64,000 nucleotides of DNA from Phaeosaccion multiseriatum (taxonomy: Eukaryota > Ochrophyta, other classes). Positions 35,701-64,000 of the stretch are shown here, in pieces; the first letter of the stretch is position 1, and every line of letters starts with the position of its first letter. The stretch is from contig OZ218962.1 of the NCBI GenBank assembly GCA_965112735.1, positions 2,356,001 to 2,420,000 on the forward strand, written 5' to 3'. A program made the translations under genes and the position numbers. The notes under the pieces were generated by a model. It made no database searches. It was not told where the DNA came from and saw nothing but the letters and a program-made list of their open reading frames with translations.

Positions 35701-37025
35701 ATGCAGGACAGGATTCGGAGTCTGGTGAGTGAGGGAAGGAGTGCGTGAGTGTGTGAGAGAGTGAGTGAGTGAGTGAGTGAGTCGGTGAGTGAGTGAGTGA
35801 GTGAGTGAGTGAGTGGGTGAGGGAGGGGGGGAGGGAGTGAATGAATGAGCAAGTGAGGGAATGCCTGGGTCGGTGATTGAGAAGAATACGCGAGGAGAAC
35901 ATCCCCTGCGTACGTCCCCCATAGACGCGCTCCCTTCTCTCTCTATCCCTCTCCCCATGTCTGTCATCCCCTTCGTACACACCACACAGACGCGCTGTTT
36001 TCCCTCTCTCTCACGCCTCTCTTCCCTCCCTCTCTTACGTCTCTCTGTCTGTCTCTCTGCCTCTGTCTGTCTGTCTCTCTCTACGCCTCTATCTCTACCC
36101 GCTCCCATCCCCTCTCTGCCTGTGTGTGTCATTCTCACCTGCACTCACGCACCCATCACGCACGCACGCACGCACGCACCGCGTGTCCATATCAGGTGAG
36201 TGCTCTGGGCGGCGAAGGCCGAGGAGTGTCGTGGTGCCGAGACTGGGATGCCCTGGTCAGCGGCTTGAGCCCCCTCCGACTGCAAAGAATGGCACACGAG
36301 CTGACCAAAGGGAGGAGAGACTCGGATTCGAACCCGTACTCGAGTACGCACTCGAGGAATGGGGATGGGGACGGGGAAGTATCGGCGAGGGGCGGGTGGT
36401 ACTCTGGCTCTGGCTGGGACGAAGCGGTGGATGCGGTGTGCAGGGGCCGGGCGGAAGTGGGAGCGCGGCGGCGGCGGCGGCGGCGGCGGGGGGGGAGGCA
36501 GCAGCAGCAGCGGCAGCAGCAGCAGCGGCAGCAGCAACAACAACTGCAACAATTACAACATCAGTTACAACAACAGTTACAACCACAGTTACAACCACAA
36601 GCAGAGGACTGTGTGGTGAGTGATGCTCTGCTGTCCGCAAGAGAGGAGGCAAGAGCTCTATTGGATCGAATTCTCCAGGTGAGGGAATTGCTTTGTCACT
36701 CTATCGGTGAGGGGAGGGGCGAGGCAGCCCTCTTCCTCTTCTCCCTCTCCATACCTATGGCCCTTCTCACTGTCTTTCACGCACGCACCCGCAACTCACC
36801 TCTCTCCCTTTCTCACACTCGCTGTCTTCTTTCTTCCTCTCCTTCTCCCTGTCTTCTCCCCTCCTCTCTCCCTCCCCCCCCCCCCTCGCCATTCTCTCTC
36901 GCTTCTCTCGTTGTGGCGGTGTGGTGTCTGCGGTTGTCATATCCTCACAGGCATGCCGGCCTCACCTCCAGCACCGCCCCGCCAACATTCAGAGACGGAC
37001 AGGAGCAAGGGAGAGACGCAAGTAA
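32731..37025 (+). CDS. TEDC1: TEDC1-like protein (tubulin epsilon/delta complex)
   Basis: Five exons: 32731-33247, 33438-35075, 35375-35724, 36196-36678 and 36951-37025, in phase throughout, 1,020 residues. A region from about residue 190 has the pattern of the DUF4509/TEDC1 family: FVMYILSVLQHF, LTPEVLRRAKHD, then DPLWRALLALSLQSF, then LEPLLALAWLMADKDIFRRY. TEDC1 binds delta- and epsilon-tubulin with TEDC2 and is needed for stable centriole triplets. The human protein is about 413 residues. This one is inflated by Glu, Gly and Gln runs between the conserved blocks, and an Arg/Gln-rich C-terminal part follows. The assignment is from pattern memory only. It is supported by a flagellar gene nearby, and the first ATG and exon 1 are the least certain parts. 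Confidence 0.55.
35256..35362 (+). repeat. (TCC)n polypyrimidine run before an acceptor
   Basis: About 35 TCC units immediately precede the GTCCTTCTGCAG acceptor of exon 3 of the TEDC1-like gene. It therefore forms the whole polypyrimidine tract of that intron. Confidence 0.9.
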
Positions 37026-37888
37026 TCACAGATGGAGTGAACGGACAACCAACACGTAGAACACACGTGGGGATGGACGGCCATACACCATAAGAGCCCT
37101 TAGGCCCAAGAAGGGATGGCAGCTCAAGCGCAGCTCGGGGGAGAACGCGTGGCTTGGGGCCGAAGTGTAAGAAGGGAGTGTGACCAAGACGGACGGGATG
37201 GTATCAGATGGTATCAGAGCCCCCCCCCCCCCCCCAGCATGAGTGTGTGGCGAGCGAGCGTTGGGAGAAGACAGGGCTGCCTAGATGCTAGTCTTACGGC
37301 TCAAGGAATCGAGGCATGCGTCTGTCCTACTGGGTCCATGCCCCGCTCTCGCGTGAAAGCAAGAGCTGCAGGAGCAGCAGCAGCACTGCAGCACTGCAGG
37401 AGCAGCAGCAGCAGCGGTAGTGTGTGGCAGCAGCGGCAGCAGTAGTAGCGGCTGTAGTATGTCAGCAAGCAGCGGCAGTGGCACCAGCAGAGAGCGGTGC
37501 TTTTTGCTTCGCTCACGCTGTGCGAGGCTCCACGAGGTTTGGTGTATGCACCGAGGGGGAAATCAAGAACCAGGGAAGGGGGGCGGAGCAGTGGAGTCCT
37601 GCGCGTCACAGCCGCTGCACTTCACACGCACGTTGTGAGCGATCAGCCCAGCCACGAAGACGCTACATGAATATAGTGTGTTGTGATTCACCCTTTTCGT
37701 GGGCGTTAGCCGAGCCGTCGATTGACTGCTGCACACCTCTGTATCTGTCCGTGCACTTGCTTGGGGGAGGGGAAATACAAGAGGTTTAAAATCACGTGCT
37801 GTGCTTCTCCGTCTTACTGAATCCTGCTGCTGCTGCTGCTCCTTCCATCGCATGCACCGCCCCGCACTGTCTGTCTCTCTATCGTGTC
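37026..37888. other. Intergenic, no gene supported
   Basis: Between the TEDC1-like stop and the (CATC)n array. It contains a GCAGCAG-rich patch (37370-37480) and unremarkable mixed sequence. Short open frames here have no conserved-looking residues or splice context. Confidence 0.5.
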
Positions 37889-38573
37889 CATCCATCCATC
37901 CATCTACCCATCTACCCATCCATCTATCCATCCATCCATCCATTCATCCATCCATCCATCCATCCATCCATCCATCCATCCATCCATCCATCCATCCATC
38001 CATCCATCCATCCATCCATCCATCCATCCATCCATCCATCCATCCATCCATCCATCCATCCATCCATCCATCCATCCATCCATCCATCCATCCATCCATC
38101 CATCCATCCATCCATCCATCCATCCATCCATCCATCCATCCATCCATCCATCCATCCATCCATCCATCCATCCATCCATCCATCCATCCATCCATCCATC
38201 CATCCATCCATCCATCCATCCATCCATCCATCCATCCATCCATCCATCCATCCATCCATCCATCCATCCATCCATCCATCCATCCATCCATCCATCCATC
38301 CATCCATCCATCCATCCATCCATCCATCCATCCATCCATCCATCCATCCATCCATCCATCCATCCATCCATCCATCCATCCATCCATCCATCCATCCATC
38401 CATCCATCCATCCATCCATCCATCCATCCATCCATCCATCCATCCATCCATCCATCCATCCATCCATCCATCCATCCATCCATCCATCCATCCATCCATC
38501 CATCCATCCATCCATCCATCCATCCATCCATCCATCCATCCATCCATCCATCCATCCATCCATCCATCCATCC
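37889..38573. repeat. Very long (CATC)n array, about 157 perfect units
   Basis: After a short imperfect lead (37889-37944, with CTAC and CTAT variants) the run is perfect CATC to 38573, about 630 bases. Because the tetramer shifts frame, long frames of IHPS and MDGW repeats open on both strands. None is a gene. Confidence 0.98.
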
Positions 38574-38734
38574 CTGTTCTGCTCGGGGCTGTGGAGAGAC
38601 AGGTGATTCACTCCGTCACTCGGTGTCGATCGTCACTCTTCAATGTCTCCCTACACACTCCTTCAATGCTAAGCCACGACTCTATTCTATCGCACCAGCC
38701 CCACTTCCCCTACTTCCCCACGTCTCCCTCCTCC

Positions 38735-38990
38735 CTACCTACCTACCTACCCAACTACCTACCTACCTACCTACCTACCTACCTACCTACCCACCTGCCC
38801 ATCTACCTATCTACCCAACTACCTCCTTCCCTACCTACCTCCCTACCTACCCACCCACCTACCTACCTACCTCTACCTCTCTCCCTCCTACCTACCTACT
38901 TACCTACCTACCTACCTACATACCTACCTACCTACCTACCTACCTACCTACCTACCTACCTACCTACCTACCTACCTACCTACCTACCTA
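38735..38990. repeat. (CCTA)n array with variants
   Basis: CTACCTAC repeats with CCCAAC, CCTT and CATA interruptions, ending 16 bases before the stop of the next minus-strand frame. It is more degraded than the neighbouring (CATC)n array. Confidence 0.95.
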
Positions 38991-39006
38991 ACCACCAACG
39001 CTACTA

Positions 39007-40353
39007 CTAAAGCGGCCCAAACAATAGCTGACTGAAGCTGAAGGGCGGGAAGAAAGCCTCCCAACTGCCTGCCACGTGGCCTTGTAGACGTGCCTCCTCG
39101 CCACGCTTTGCCTGCTTCTCCCCCTCAAAGGATTCCTCGAAGCCATTGAAGTTATCACCCCCCCCCTCCTCCTCCCCGTCCGACGCGCCGGAGCAACACT
39201 CGCATTGACACATATTTTTGTCGAAGTTGCGGTGGCTCAGCTTCCGACACTTTCTCGGGGGCTCTCCCTCCTCCTCCTTCTCCTCAAAGGACTCCTTCCC
39301 CTCCTGCTCCTCCTCCTTCTCCTGCTCCTCCTCCTGCTTCTGCTCCTCCTCCCCCTCCTCCTCCTCCTCCTCCTCCTCCTCCTCCTCCTCCTCCTCCTCC
39401 TCCTCCTCCTCCTCCTCCTCCTCCTCCTCCTCCTCCTCCTCCTCCTCCTCCTCCTCCTCCTCCTCCTCCTCCTCCTCCTCCTCCTCCTCCTCCTCCTCCT
39501 CCTCCTCCTCCTCCTCCTCCTCCTCCTCCTCCTCCTCCTCCTCCTCCTCCTCCTCCTCCTCCTCCTCCTCCTCCTCCTCCTCCTCCTCCTCCTCCTCCTC
39601 CTCCTCCTCCTCCTCCTCCTCCTCCTCCTCCTCCTCCTCCTCCTCCTCCTCCTCCTCCTCCTCCTCCTCCTCCTCCTCCTCCTCCTCCTCCTCCTCCTCC
39701 TCCTCCTCCTCCTCCTCCTCCTCCTCCTCCTCCTCCTCCTCCTCCTCCTCCTCCTCCTCCTCCTCCTCCTCCTCCTCCTCCTCCTCCTCCTCCTCCTCCT
39801 CCTCCTCCTCCTCCTCCTCCTCCTCCTCCTCCTCCTCCTCCTCCTCCTCCTCCTCCTCCTCCTCCTCCTCCTCCTCCTCCTCCTCCTCCTCCTCCTCCTC
39901 CTCCTCCTCCTCCTCCTCCTCCTCCTCCTCCTCCTCCTCCTCCTCCTCCTCCTCCTCCTCCTCCTCCTCCTCCTCCTCCTCCTCCTCCTCCTCCTCCTCC
40001 TCCTCCTCCTCCTCCTCCTCCTCCTCCTCCTCCTCCTCCTCCTCCTCCTCCTCCTCCTCCTCCTCCTCCTCCTCCTCCTCCTCCTCCTCCTCCTCCTCCT
40101 CCTCCTCCTCCTCCTCCTCCTCCTCCTCCTCCTCCTCCTCCTCCTCCTCCTCCTCCCCCTCCTTGCAGTGGTGATGGTGATGGCGGTGGTGATGAAGGTG
40201 AAGGCACCGCTGGGCGGACGAATGATCATCTCCGCCCTCCTCGTGGTCGCAATCCTCTTCCTTCTCCCTGAGCATATTCCTTCCCGTCGCGTAGGTGCTG
40301 TCGCTGTCATCGCTACTGTCTTGAAGCTCCCGCGCAGCCATGCTCGAGCCATG

Positions 40354-40410
<57 letters not shown>

Positions 40411-40512
40411 CTGCTGGTGCTGCTGCTGGTGCTGCTGCTGATGGTGCTCGACAAGGTCAGAGGACGGCGAGGAGGAGTCTCGCATGAGGTGGGTGATGTT
40501 CGTGTCACCCAT
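39007..40512 (-). CDS. Acidic protein with about 267 consecutive Glu codons
   Basis: The open frame runs from ATG at 40512 ([10 protein letters not shown]) to a stop at 39007; it is also open upstream to 40851. Order: Asp/Ser/His-rich start, a (CAG)n Gln run with His (40350-40445), His-rich [15 protein letters not shown], a GAG-only Glu tract at about 40156-39355, a mixed Glu/Gln/Lys segment, then [11 protein letters not shown] and CQCECC, a Phe-rich end. The flanks on both sides stay open and are not low-complexity, which supports translation. The Glu tract could also be an intron or a repeat inside a broken gene. No family is recognised. A nuclear or histone-binding role would fit the acidity, but that is a guess. 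Confidence 0.4.
39355..40156. repeat. Pure (CTC)n/(GAG)n, about 267 units
   Basis: An 800-base uninterrupted trinucleotide run, the longest in the window. On the minus strand it is read as GAG (Glu) in the frame of the acidic protein. Other frames give poly-Gly and poly-Arg, or poly-Ser, poly-Leu and poly-Pro on the opposite strand. Confidence 0.98.
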
Positions 40513-40851
40513 TTTGATTGCGGAGGTGTTGGGGGTGTCCGGGCTTCGGCTGATGCTGATGCTGCTGTGCCTGCATAGGGGTACTGATTGACGTAGTACC
40601 GGCCCGTAGAGTGGCTGCTGGCCAAGCTTTGACTGCTTGGCTCTGTCGCAAGGAAGGGCGTGTACGAGAAGAAGAGAAGCAAAGGACGCAGCAGGGGTGG
40701 GAGGGGGGAAGTGAGGGAAAGCAAAGCGACTGTATTGAAGGGGGCGATGAGAAGCGCAGCGAGACAAAGGCTGCATCTCCACACCTCCCTCGGCAGTGAC
40801 CGCAAAATCAAGAGGCACACAACAGAGAGAAGCAGCAGCAGCCCGCCTCAC

Positions 40852-41685
40852 TTACTTCCTTTTGTTTGGGAGTTTGTGTGTGGTTCTCTCTTTTTCACAG
40901 CTCTCTTCGCTGTAATCTTTCTTAGCTCGAGGCATCAGGTCTCCCCCCACCGGCCAGCGGTGTAACAAGCAACACAAACGCAAAACTAAAAACGTGCAGA
41001 AGTAAAGTTAGTTTCCCGCCCTTCTTTTTTGGACTCCATTCCATTGTACAGTAACCACAGAGATAGGGGGGAGGGGGGGGGATTTGTGAAGGGGTGTGCT
41101 CAGTCCTTGCTCCTCTGTGGATGGGGCATGCTGACAGACACAACCACGGCGAGCTCCAACTTGCTTTTCATTGGCTTCCCTTCCTCCCTTGAAGCTGCAA
41201 CGGAAACTGAGACGGAAAGTGGAAGGGATGGTGCCCCCCCACCCCCTGCAGACAACATCACTACAACGGCACCCAGTCCACAATAGGACAACCGAAGAGG
41301 CCAATAGAGGCCAATAAGTCCACAATAGGACAACCGAAGAGGCCAATAGAGGCCAATAAAATACAATGCCACAAACATACGCGACACCATGATCGGAGGT
41401 GATGAAGGCTCTGCTATTCACCGGGAGGGTTCCAGGCGTTACGTAAGCTTACGGAGAGGGGGGCGGGCGCTCGACCTCGACATGCTCCGTCGACATATGC
41501 GATATTCTCCCCGGCCCCTGACTCTATATAGGGTATGATAGGGTATGGGGGTATACGTTTTGGGGGGGTGTTTGCCTCCAAGTCCCCCCCTCCAAACAAA
41601 GGAAGCGTAGCCCCAAAAATGCAAGGGCAAGGGGAAACCTCCCAACAAGGGGCCCAACACCGGGTACCTACGGACGGACAGTAAT
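40852..41685. other. Intergenic between two minus-strand genes
   Basis: No gene supported. It contains a tandem 'gtccacaataggacaaccgaagaggccaat' type duplication at 41276-41360 (period 49) and a palindrome-like ACGTAAGCTTACG at 41441-41453 that recurs upstream of the gene at 47896. Confidence 0.5.
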
Positions 41686-43770
<2,085 letters not shown>

Positions 43771-45106
43771 GATGCTTGCTTTTTGCGGCGGACCCTCCTT
43801 GGTCTCTGCTGCTCCCCTGGGATGGGGATGACGAATGGACCGAGAGGGGATGGAGGAAGAGGCGGAGGGTGGATATGCCGAGAGATGGAACAAGTCAGGA
43901 AGGGGGCGGTGGAAGAGGAGGAGAGGACAGGAGAGACGAGGACACGAGAGAGAGGGAGGAAAGGGGCCAGGGAAGCAGAAGAGAAGAGAGGGGAGATGAG
44001 AGGAGGAGGGAGGAGAGAAGAATAGAGGGGAAGAAAGCCCAGACAGGAGACAGGGGAGAGAGGGGTCTGGCCAGGGAAGAGAGGAGAGCAGCGGGGAGGA
44101 GAGGCCAGGCGACGAGAAGAAAGAAGAGGGCCCACGCTAGGATAGATGGGAGGGGCGGTGTGACCTCTTACCCGCAGATGAATGTCCCCTCTCGTGGGGC
44201 TTGCGGCAATATGGCCGTCTCCCTCACCAACGTCCCTCTCCCACGTTACCACTTCCCCCCCTCCTCCTCCTCTCGCCTTTGTCGTCTAGCTTCCTGGCAA
44301 CCCTGAACGCTAAATGAGTTACTGTTTTTACCTCGGTGCTGATTGCGCAGAGGGCACAGGAACCGCTGCTTTTATCGCCTCTCTCTCGAGGGAAGAGGGT
44401 CGAGCGTTTCAGTACGAGTGCCAATTTTGTGGCGCGATGGGCCAAGATGGCACTAAATTTTTTTTTTCCCCCCTTCCCCTGACCCATATACCATTAAAAT
44501 CAAACACTATCCGCTATCGCCGGCGCCAGCCGATCCGCTATCCGCTATCGGCTCGAGAATGGGGGGTCATCGGGTCAGGGGGGTGGGTTGAAGATAATAA
44601 CCAACAAACCATCATAACCAATTGAAAAACAACTTCATGACTGGACCATGGGGAACGCGGAGGTCAACATGTCAATGGACACGAGTCAGGACAGCGTTCC
44701 CCGTCGATTTTGGTTGGTGAGGCTCTCTAACTCTATAACTCTATAACTCTATTTCTTCATGCACTTATGTTTGGGAAAGGGCGCGATACACCTCCACGTC
44801 CCCCTCCTCCTCTTCCTCGCTCCTCTTCGCTCCTCCTCCTCGCTCCTCCTCGCTCCTCCTCGCTCCTCCTCGCTCTCTCCTCGGCCCCTGACAAGCAAGG
44901 TTCTGAGGCGACCCAGGTTCCAGGCTCTGACCGGCGCCAGCCGGCCAGGTTCCAGGTTCTGGGGGAACAAAGCCACGCAATAAGGCAATGATGAGCGCCA
45001 AGGCTGCTCTGCCAAGCCTCGCCAGCGGGCCAGGTTCCTGGTTCTCCAGCTTCTGGCCTGGGTCGCCTCAGATCAAGAATCTTGTCAGGGGCCGACTCTC
45101 GCCCCC
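43771..45106. other. Intergenic or 5' region of the EFHB-like gene
   Basis: 43800-44160 is purine-rich (GAGAGG) on the plus strand and pyrimidine-rich on the gene strand, as expected for an intron before the EFHB-like start. A GTAAGA donor lies at 44172 on the minus strand. From 44300 to 45106 there is an A-rich patch and repeated 'cgctcctcctcgctcctc' and 'ccaggttcc' elements. No gene is supported. Confidence 0.45.
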
Positions 45107-45568
45107 CTCCTCCTCCTCCTTCTCCTTCTCCTCCTCCTCCTCCTTCTCCTCCTCCTCCTTCTCCTCCTCCTCCTCCTCCTCCTCCTCCTCCTCCTCCTCC
45201 TCCTCCTCCTCCTCCTCCTCCTCCTCCTCCTCCTCCTCCTCCTCCTCCTCCTCCTCCTCCTCCTCCTCCTCCTCCTCCTCCTCCTCCTCCTCCTCCTCCT
45301 CCTCCTCCTCCTCCTCCTCCTCCTCCTCCTCCTCCTCCTCCTCCTCCTCCTCCTCCTCCTCCTCCTCCTCCTCCTCCTCCTCCTCCTCCTCCTCCTCCTC
45401 CTCCTCCTCCTCCTCCTCCTCCTCCTCCTCCTCCTCCTCCTCCTCCTCCTCCTCCTCCTCCTCCTCCTCCTCCTCCTCCTCCTCCTCCTCCTCCTCCTCC
45501 TCCTCCTCCTCCTCCTCCTCCTCCTCCTCCTCCTCCTCCTCCTCCTCCTCCTCCTCCTCCTCCTCCTC
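45107..45568. repeat. (TCC)n array abutting a stop codon
   Basis: (TCC)n with a few TTC at the left, pure for about 405 bases (45163-45568). On the minus strand the TAA stop of the neighbouring gene (45572-45570) is followed directly by GGAGGAGG, so its 3' UTR opens with roughly 150 GGA units. Confidence 0.95.
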
Positions 45569-45569
45569 C

Positions 45570-46133
45570 TTACACAAAGGCATGCGAGACCTTGTCACGA
45601 ATATCTCTGTACAGCGAGGCGGAGAGGGCAAGTTTGCACAACGCCGCACAAAGTAGTGCCACAGCAGTAAGCAGCAGCAGCACCCGCAGCGCAGCAGCCT
45701 CTTCTGTCGGGCAGGGGAAGCAAAAGTACCAGCAGTCCGACACCAAGGAGTCCTGAACCCGCCGTCGCTCCTGCCCATACGACTGCTGCCCATACGGCTG
45801 CTCCTCGTGATGCCTATCGTGCAGCCCTGGCTGGTCCGGCTGCTCCTGGTGCTGCTGCTGTGGCTGTCTCACCAACGGCTGCAGTCCTGAGTCGCACGCG
45901 CCGTGAAGAGCCGCCGCGGTTACACCCACCGACAGGAGCGCCAGGGGCTGCGGAGGAGAGTGGAGGCATGAGGGCAGACCGAAGGGACAGAGGAAATGAG
46001 AAGAGTAGGCAGATAGACAGATATGCCTCTGCTGTCAGGTGGCAGGAAGAGGGATATGGGCCAAGCAAAGAGCAAATGAGCGACGCCCGCGGGCACGATA
46101 GGAGCGGTATGAGAGAGGGGGGGGGGAGAGGAG

Positions 46134-46185
<52 letters not shown>

Positions 46186-47896
46186 GGGGAGGAGGAGGGC
46201 AGAATTGAAGAGGGAGGAAGAGACTCACCACAAGGGCCAGGTCAAGGACCCAGTTTACCCCGCAGGCCGGTCCGCTGCAACCCTTGGCGGTACCACAGCC
46301 CACAGCCGAGCGCCAGTCCCGGTGCCGAGCCAGCGCGAAACGCGAGCGGCCGAGGTGGAAAGTCAGCACCCCGCTAATGAGCCCTACGGGGATGGCGGGC
46401 AGCAGCAGCAGCCAGGGCGACAAGACACTGTAGAGGTAGGCGTTGAGCAGGCCGTGCCAGGACACGAGTACGAGAAAGAGCTGGATCAGAGACGATACCG
46501 CTATAGTCAGCCCCACATAGCGCAACCAGCGGCAGCGGGACTCATCGAGGAAGATCTGCTGCACCGAGCTCACCGCCACCACCGCCGCTGCCACAGCTGC
46601 CGTCTCGTCCTCCTTCTCCTTCTCCTGGTCCTCCTTCCTCTGTGCCGGTGCCTCCGTCTGCGCCCGCGTGTTCACCTTGCCGCCCCAACCACTGCTGTCG
46701 CCGACACCGTACCCGATTTCCGAGTCGTCACTGGGGTGGTGGTGGCAGGAGGGGCAGGGCCTGAGCCTGTCCCGCTCCAAGGAGTAATCCTCCAAGTGAG
46801 CAACGGCAGGAGAAGTCCCTGCATCCTCGCCACTGCTACTGCCACTGCCAACACCACTGATTTTGCCGCTGCGTCTACTGCTGCGTTTGCGGCTTCTCGT
46901 GATGAAATTATCATGTTGGCTGCAAGGAACAGACGGATGCTGCAGGAACCCCCCTCCTTGGTCTCGGAGGTGATGCTGTTGCTGTTGCTGTCGCTTCCCC
47001 GGTACACTCTCTACGAAACCCAATACCGCAGAAGGTTTTCGGCAAGACGGGCAGCGGATGTGTGGACCGTGATCTTCCCTTGACCCCGACCCATTCGACG
47101 CTGGCGCGGGCAGCTCCAGGGCCGCTGGCGGTGGCGGGGGCGGGGGTCGGAAGAGTGCTGATGCACCTTTCGGCCTTCTGCTCTCTCTTCGGTACAGAAA
47201 CTGAAGGGAGCGGGGACTCTGGAGTGAAACGCAGCCGTCCTTGGGCGCCCCCACTATTCTCAATGTCGCTGCGTCGCCACCGTCCTTGCCGGTGGCGGCT
47301 CCTGCTCTACCCTCCTGCACTACGCTTTGTACTGCTAGTGCTGCTGCTGGGGAAGCCTCAGAAGGAAGCTCGTGTGCTGATGCGGCACCGCCCTGCATGT
47401 CAATATCAACATCGTCATCATCATCATGATCGTCATCGTCATCGTCATCGTCATCGGCATCCTGCCTCAGATGATGACTGCTCGTGTCTCCCCACACGTC
47501 CTCCTCAGCAGTGCTCTGCGTCTCAGATGGCGAGCGAAGACTCCCATCATGTCGTGTAGGTGTAGGTGTCGTAACTCCTTCCCCCCACCACCATGACCAC
47601 CACTTCTTCTTCTCACCACTGTGACTTGCCTCCCGCCCCCTTCCTTCCCCCCCCCCTCCTCCTACGAGGTTACCCTGCAGCTGCTCACTACAGGAAGGCT
47701 TGGGGCGGATGACTTGCCGTCTTTCTATTCCAGTCAAGCTGCGGCTCATGTCTGGAGGAGGGTGTGAACTGAGACGTAGTCCTCTGCCGCCCTTACTTCT
47801 ACTAGTGCTGCTACCCCTGCTGGTACCGGTGGTATGATTGGCCACATTCAAAGGTAGCGCCACCCCCCTTATCCCTGGAATGCCGAGTGAGGCCAT
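45570..47896 (-). CDS. Unrecognised membrane protein with CxxC pairs and an Asp-rich region
   Basis: Exon 1 runs from about 47896 to 46229 and exon 2 from 45947 to 45570. The GTGAGT donor and CCGCAG acceptor are in phase 0, giving about 680 residues. Seen in order: Ser/Gly-rich start, Asp/His run (near 47450-47410), Pro run, two CPSC motifs (IRCPSCRKP and RPCPSCHHH) about 110 residues apart, a Lys/Glu stretch, then hydrophobic segments WLRYVGLTIAVSSLIQLFL, YLYSVLSPWLLLLPAIPVGL and, in exon 2, LRVLLLLTAVALLCAALC. The paired CPSC motifs could bind one zinc ion. The frame is open to 47995, but the ATG at 47896 is preferred because a donor-like GTGAGTAAG lies above it. Function unknown. Confidence 0.6.
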
Positions 47897-48329
47897 CGGA
47901 TGGTGAACGGAGTGACCAAGCCAAACTTCCGTAACGGGCAAAGGATGAAGGGCAACCAACCACAAGCGGGGAAACGGAAACGCAAACTTACTCACGTAAG
48001 CTTACGTAAGATGATGGCAGGCAGCCCTGAACCCCTGCCCCTTTTTTAGTCAGCACGGAAGGGTGTGTGGAGTGTGGACGTCTTCGCCGCGAGAGATAGG
48101 GCTGTTGAGCTGCGTAGGTCGCTGGGCTGCTGCTGCAGCTGCCACTGCTCTCCCTGGTCCCCTGTACGCGCCAGCGCTTGCAACACCCTCCCCCTCCCCT
48201 CCTTCCCTCTCAAGGCTTGTTGCCTTGTTTGGAGACAATGGGGAATAACGGAGGGCAGTAGGAGGACGCTTAGGGCTGGAAAATATCTGCTAAGCGGTAG
48301 GGAGAGCGAGAAGGACTCCGAGGGTAGAC
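47897..48329. promoter_or_regulatory. Divergent region before the Trithorax-type gene
   Basis: About 0.43 kb between two divergent starts. It has a perfect 14-base palindrome, ACGTAAGCTTACGT, at 47994-48007. The palindrome overlaps donor-like GTAAG/GTGAG on both strands, so it may sit at a 5' UTR intron. No other site is recognised. Confidence 0.45.

Positions 48330-64000
<15,671 letters not shown>

Noticed and set aside
36322-36350. GATTCGAACC, similar to the complement of a tRNA T-loop
   Set aside because: It lies within an in-phase coding exon, and no matching acceptor or anticodon stem could be found around it. A similar hit near 25850 was dropped for the same reason.
37796-39010. Long frames of IHPS and MDGW repeats on both strands
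   Set aside because: They are produced by the (CATC)n and (CCTA)n arrays alone, with no supported coding sequence on either side.
45068-45793. Poly-Glu, poly-Ser and poly-Pro frames across the (TCC)n array
   Set aside because: Microsatellite frames. The real minus-strand frame ends with a stop just before the array.

Overview
This window is nuclear DNA from a eukaryote whose genes are rich in spliceosomal introns. It is GC-rich and crowded with microsatellites: (CATC)n, (TCC)n/(GGA)n, (GT)n, (GTGA)n and (CCCT)n. Two genes resemble centriole or axoneme proteins (TEDC1-like, EFHB/CFAP21-like), so the organism probably builds flagella at some stage. A cell-surface protein with long Pro/Thr/Glu stalks, together with the style of the Trithorax-type gene, suggests a stramenopile alga or related protist. 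That placement is inference. I rebuilt the gene models by eye from reading frame, GT..AG sites and codon-phase agreement across every intron. All multi-exon models below keep phase at every junction, except one unresolved 5' exon in the surface-protein gene.

Layout. 1-6470: a tandem segmental duplication. Each of two copies carries a minus-strand F-box-like gene, and a third partial copy follows. A (TCC)n tract is expanded to about 81 units in copy 2 only. 6559-18769 (+): a 16-exon model joining a TFIIS N-terminal (LW) domain, acidic/Gln-rich modules, an F-box and a complete TBC Rab-GAP domain with both catalytic fingers. 19704-31967 (-): a convergent large surface protein with a signal peptide, a Cys-rich domain, APTAAPT and 8-residue TEAP-type stalks, about nine membrane segments resembling the FLC/TRP-like family, and a repetitive tail. 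32731-37025 (+): a TEDC1-like gene, divergent from the surface gene. 37889-38990: very long tetranucleotide arrays. 39007-40512 (-): an ORF with about 267 consecutive Glu codons. 41686-43770 (-): an EFHB/CFAP21-like gene. 45570-47896 (-): an unrecognised membrane protein with CxxC pairs. 48330-64000 (+): a Trithorax/MLL-type histone H3K4 methyltransferase (Tudor, PWWP, several PHD fingers, bromodomain, ePHD, FYRN, FYRC, start of SET), cut by the window end.

The genes do not form a pathway. What links them is their non-coding and low-complexity sequence. A 12-bp motif (TTGGTGATACAG or its complement) occurs 11 times exactly, plus many near-copies. It lies on both strands, in exons in two reading senses, and at splice acceptors, and two inverted copies abut one PHD exon. 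The same minisatellite sits at the 3' ends of introns of two unrelated genes, in the same orientation relative to transcription. Several introns begin with long (GTGA)n arrays that are repeats of the splice donor itself.
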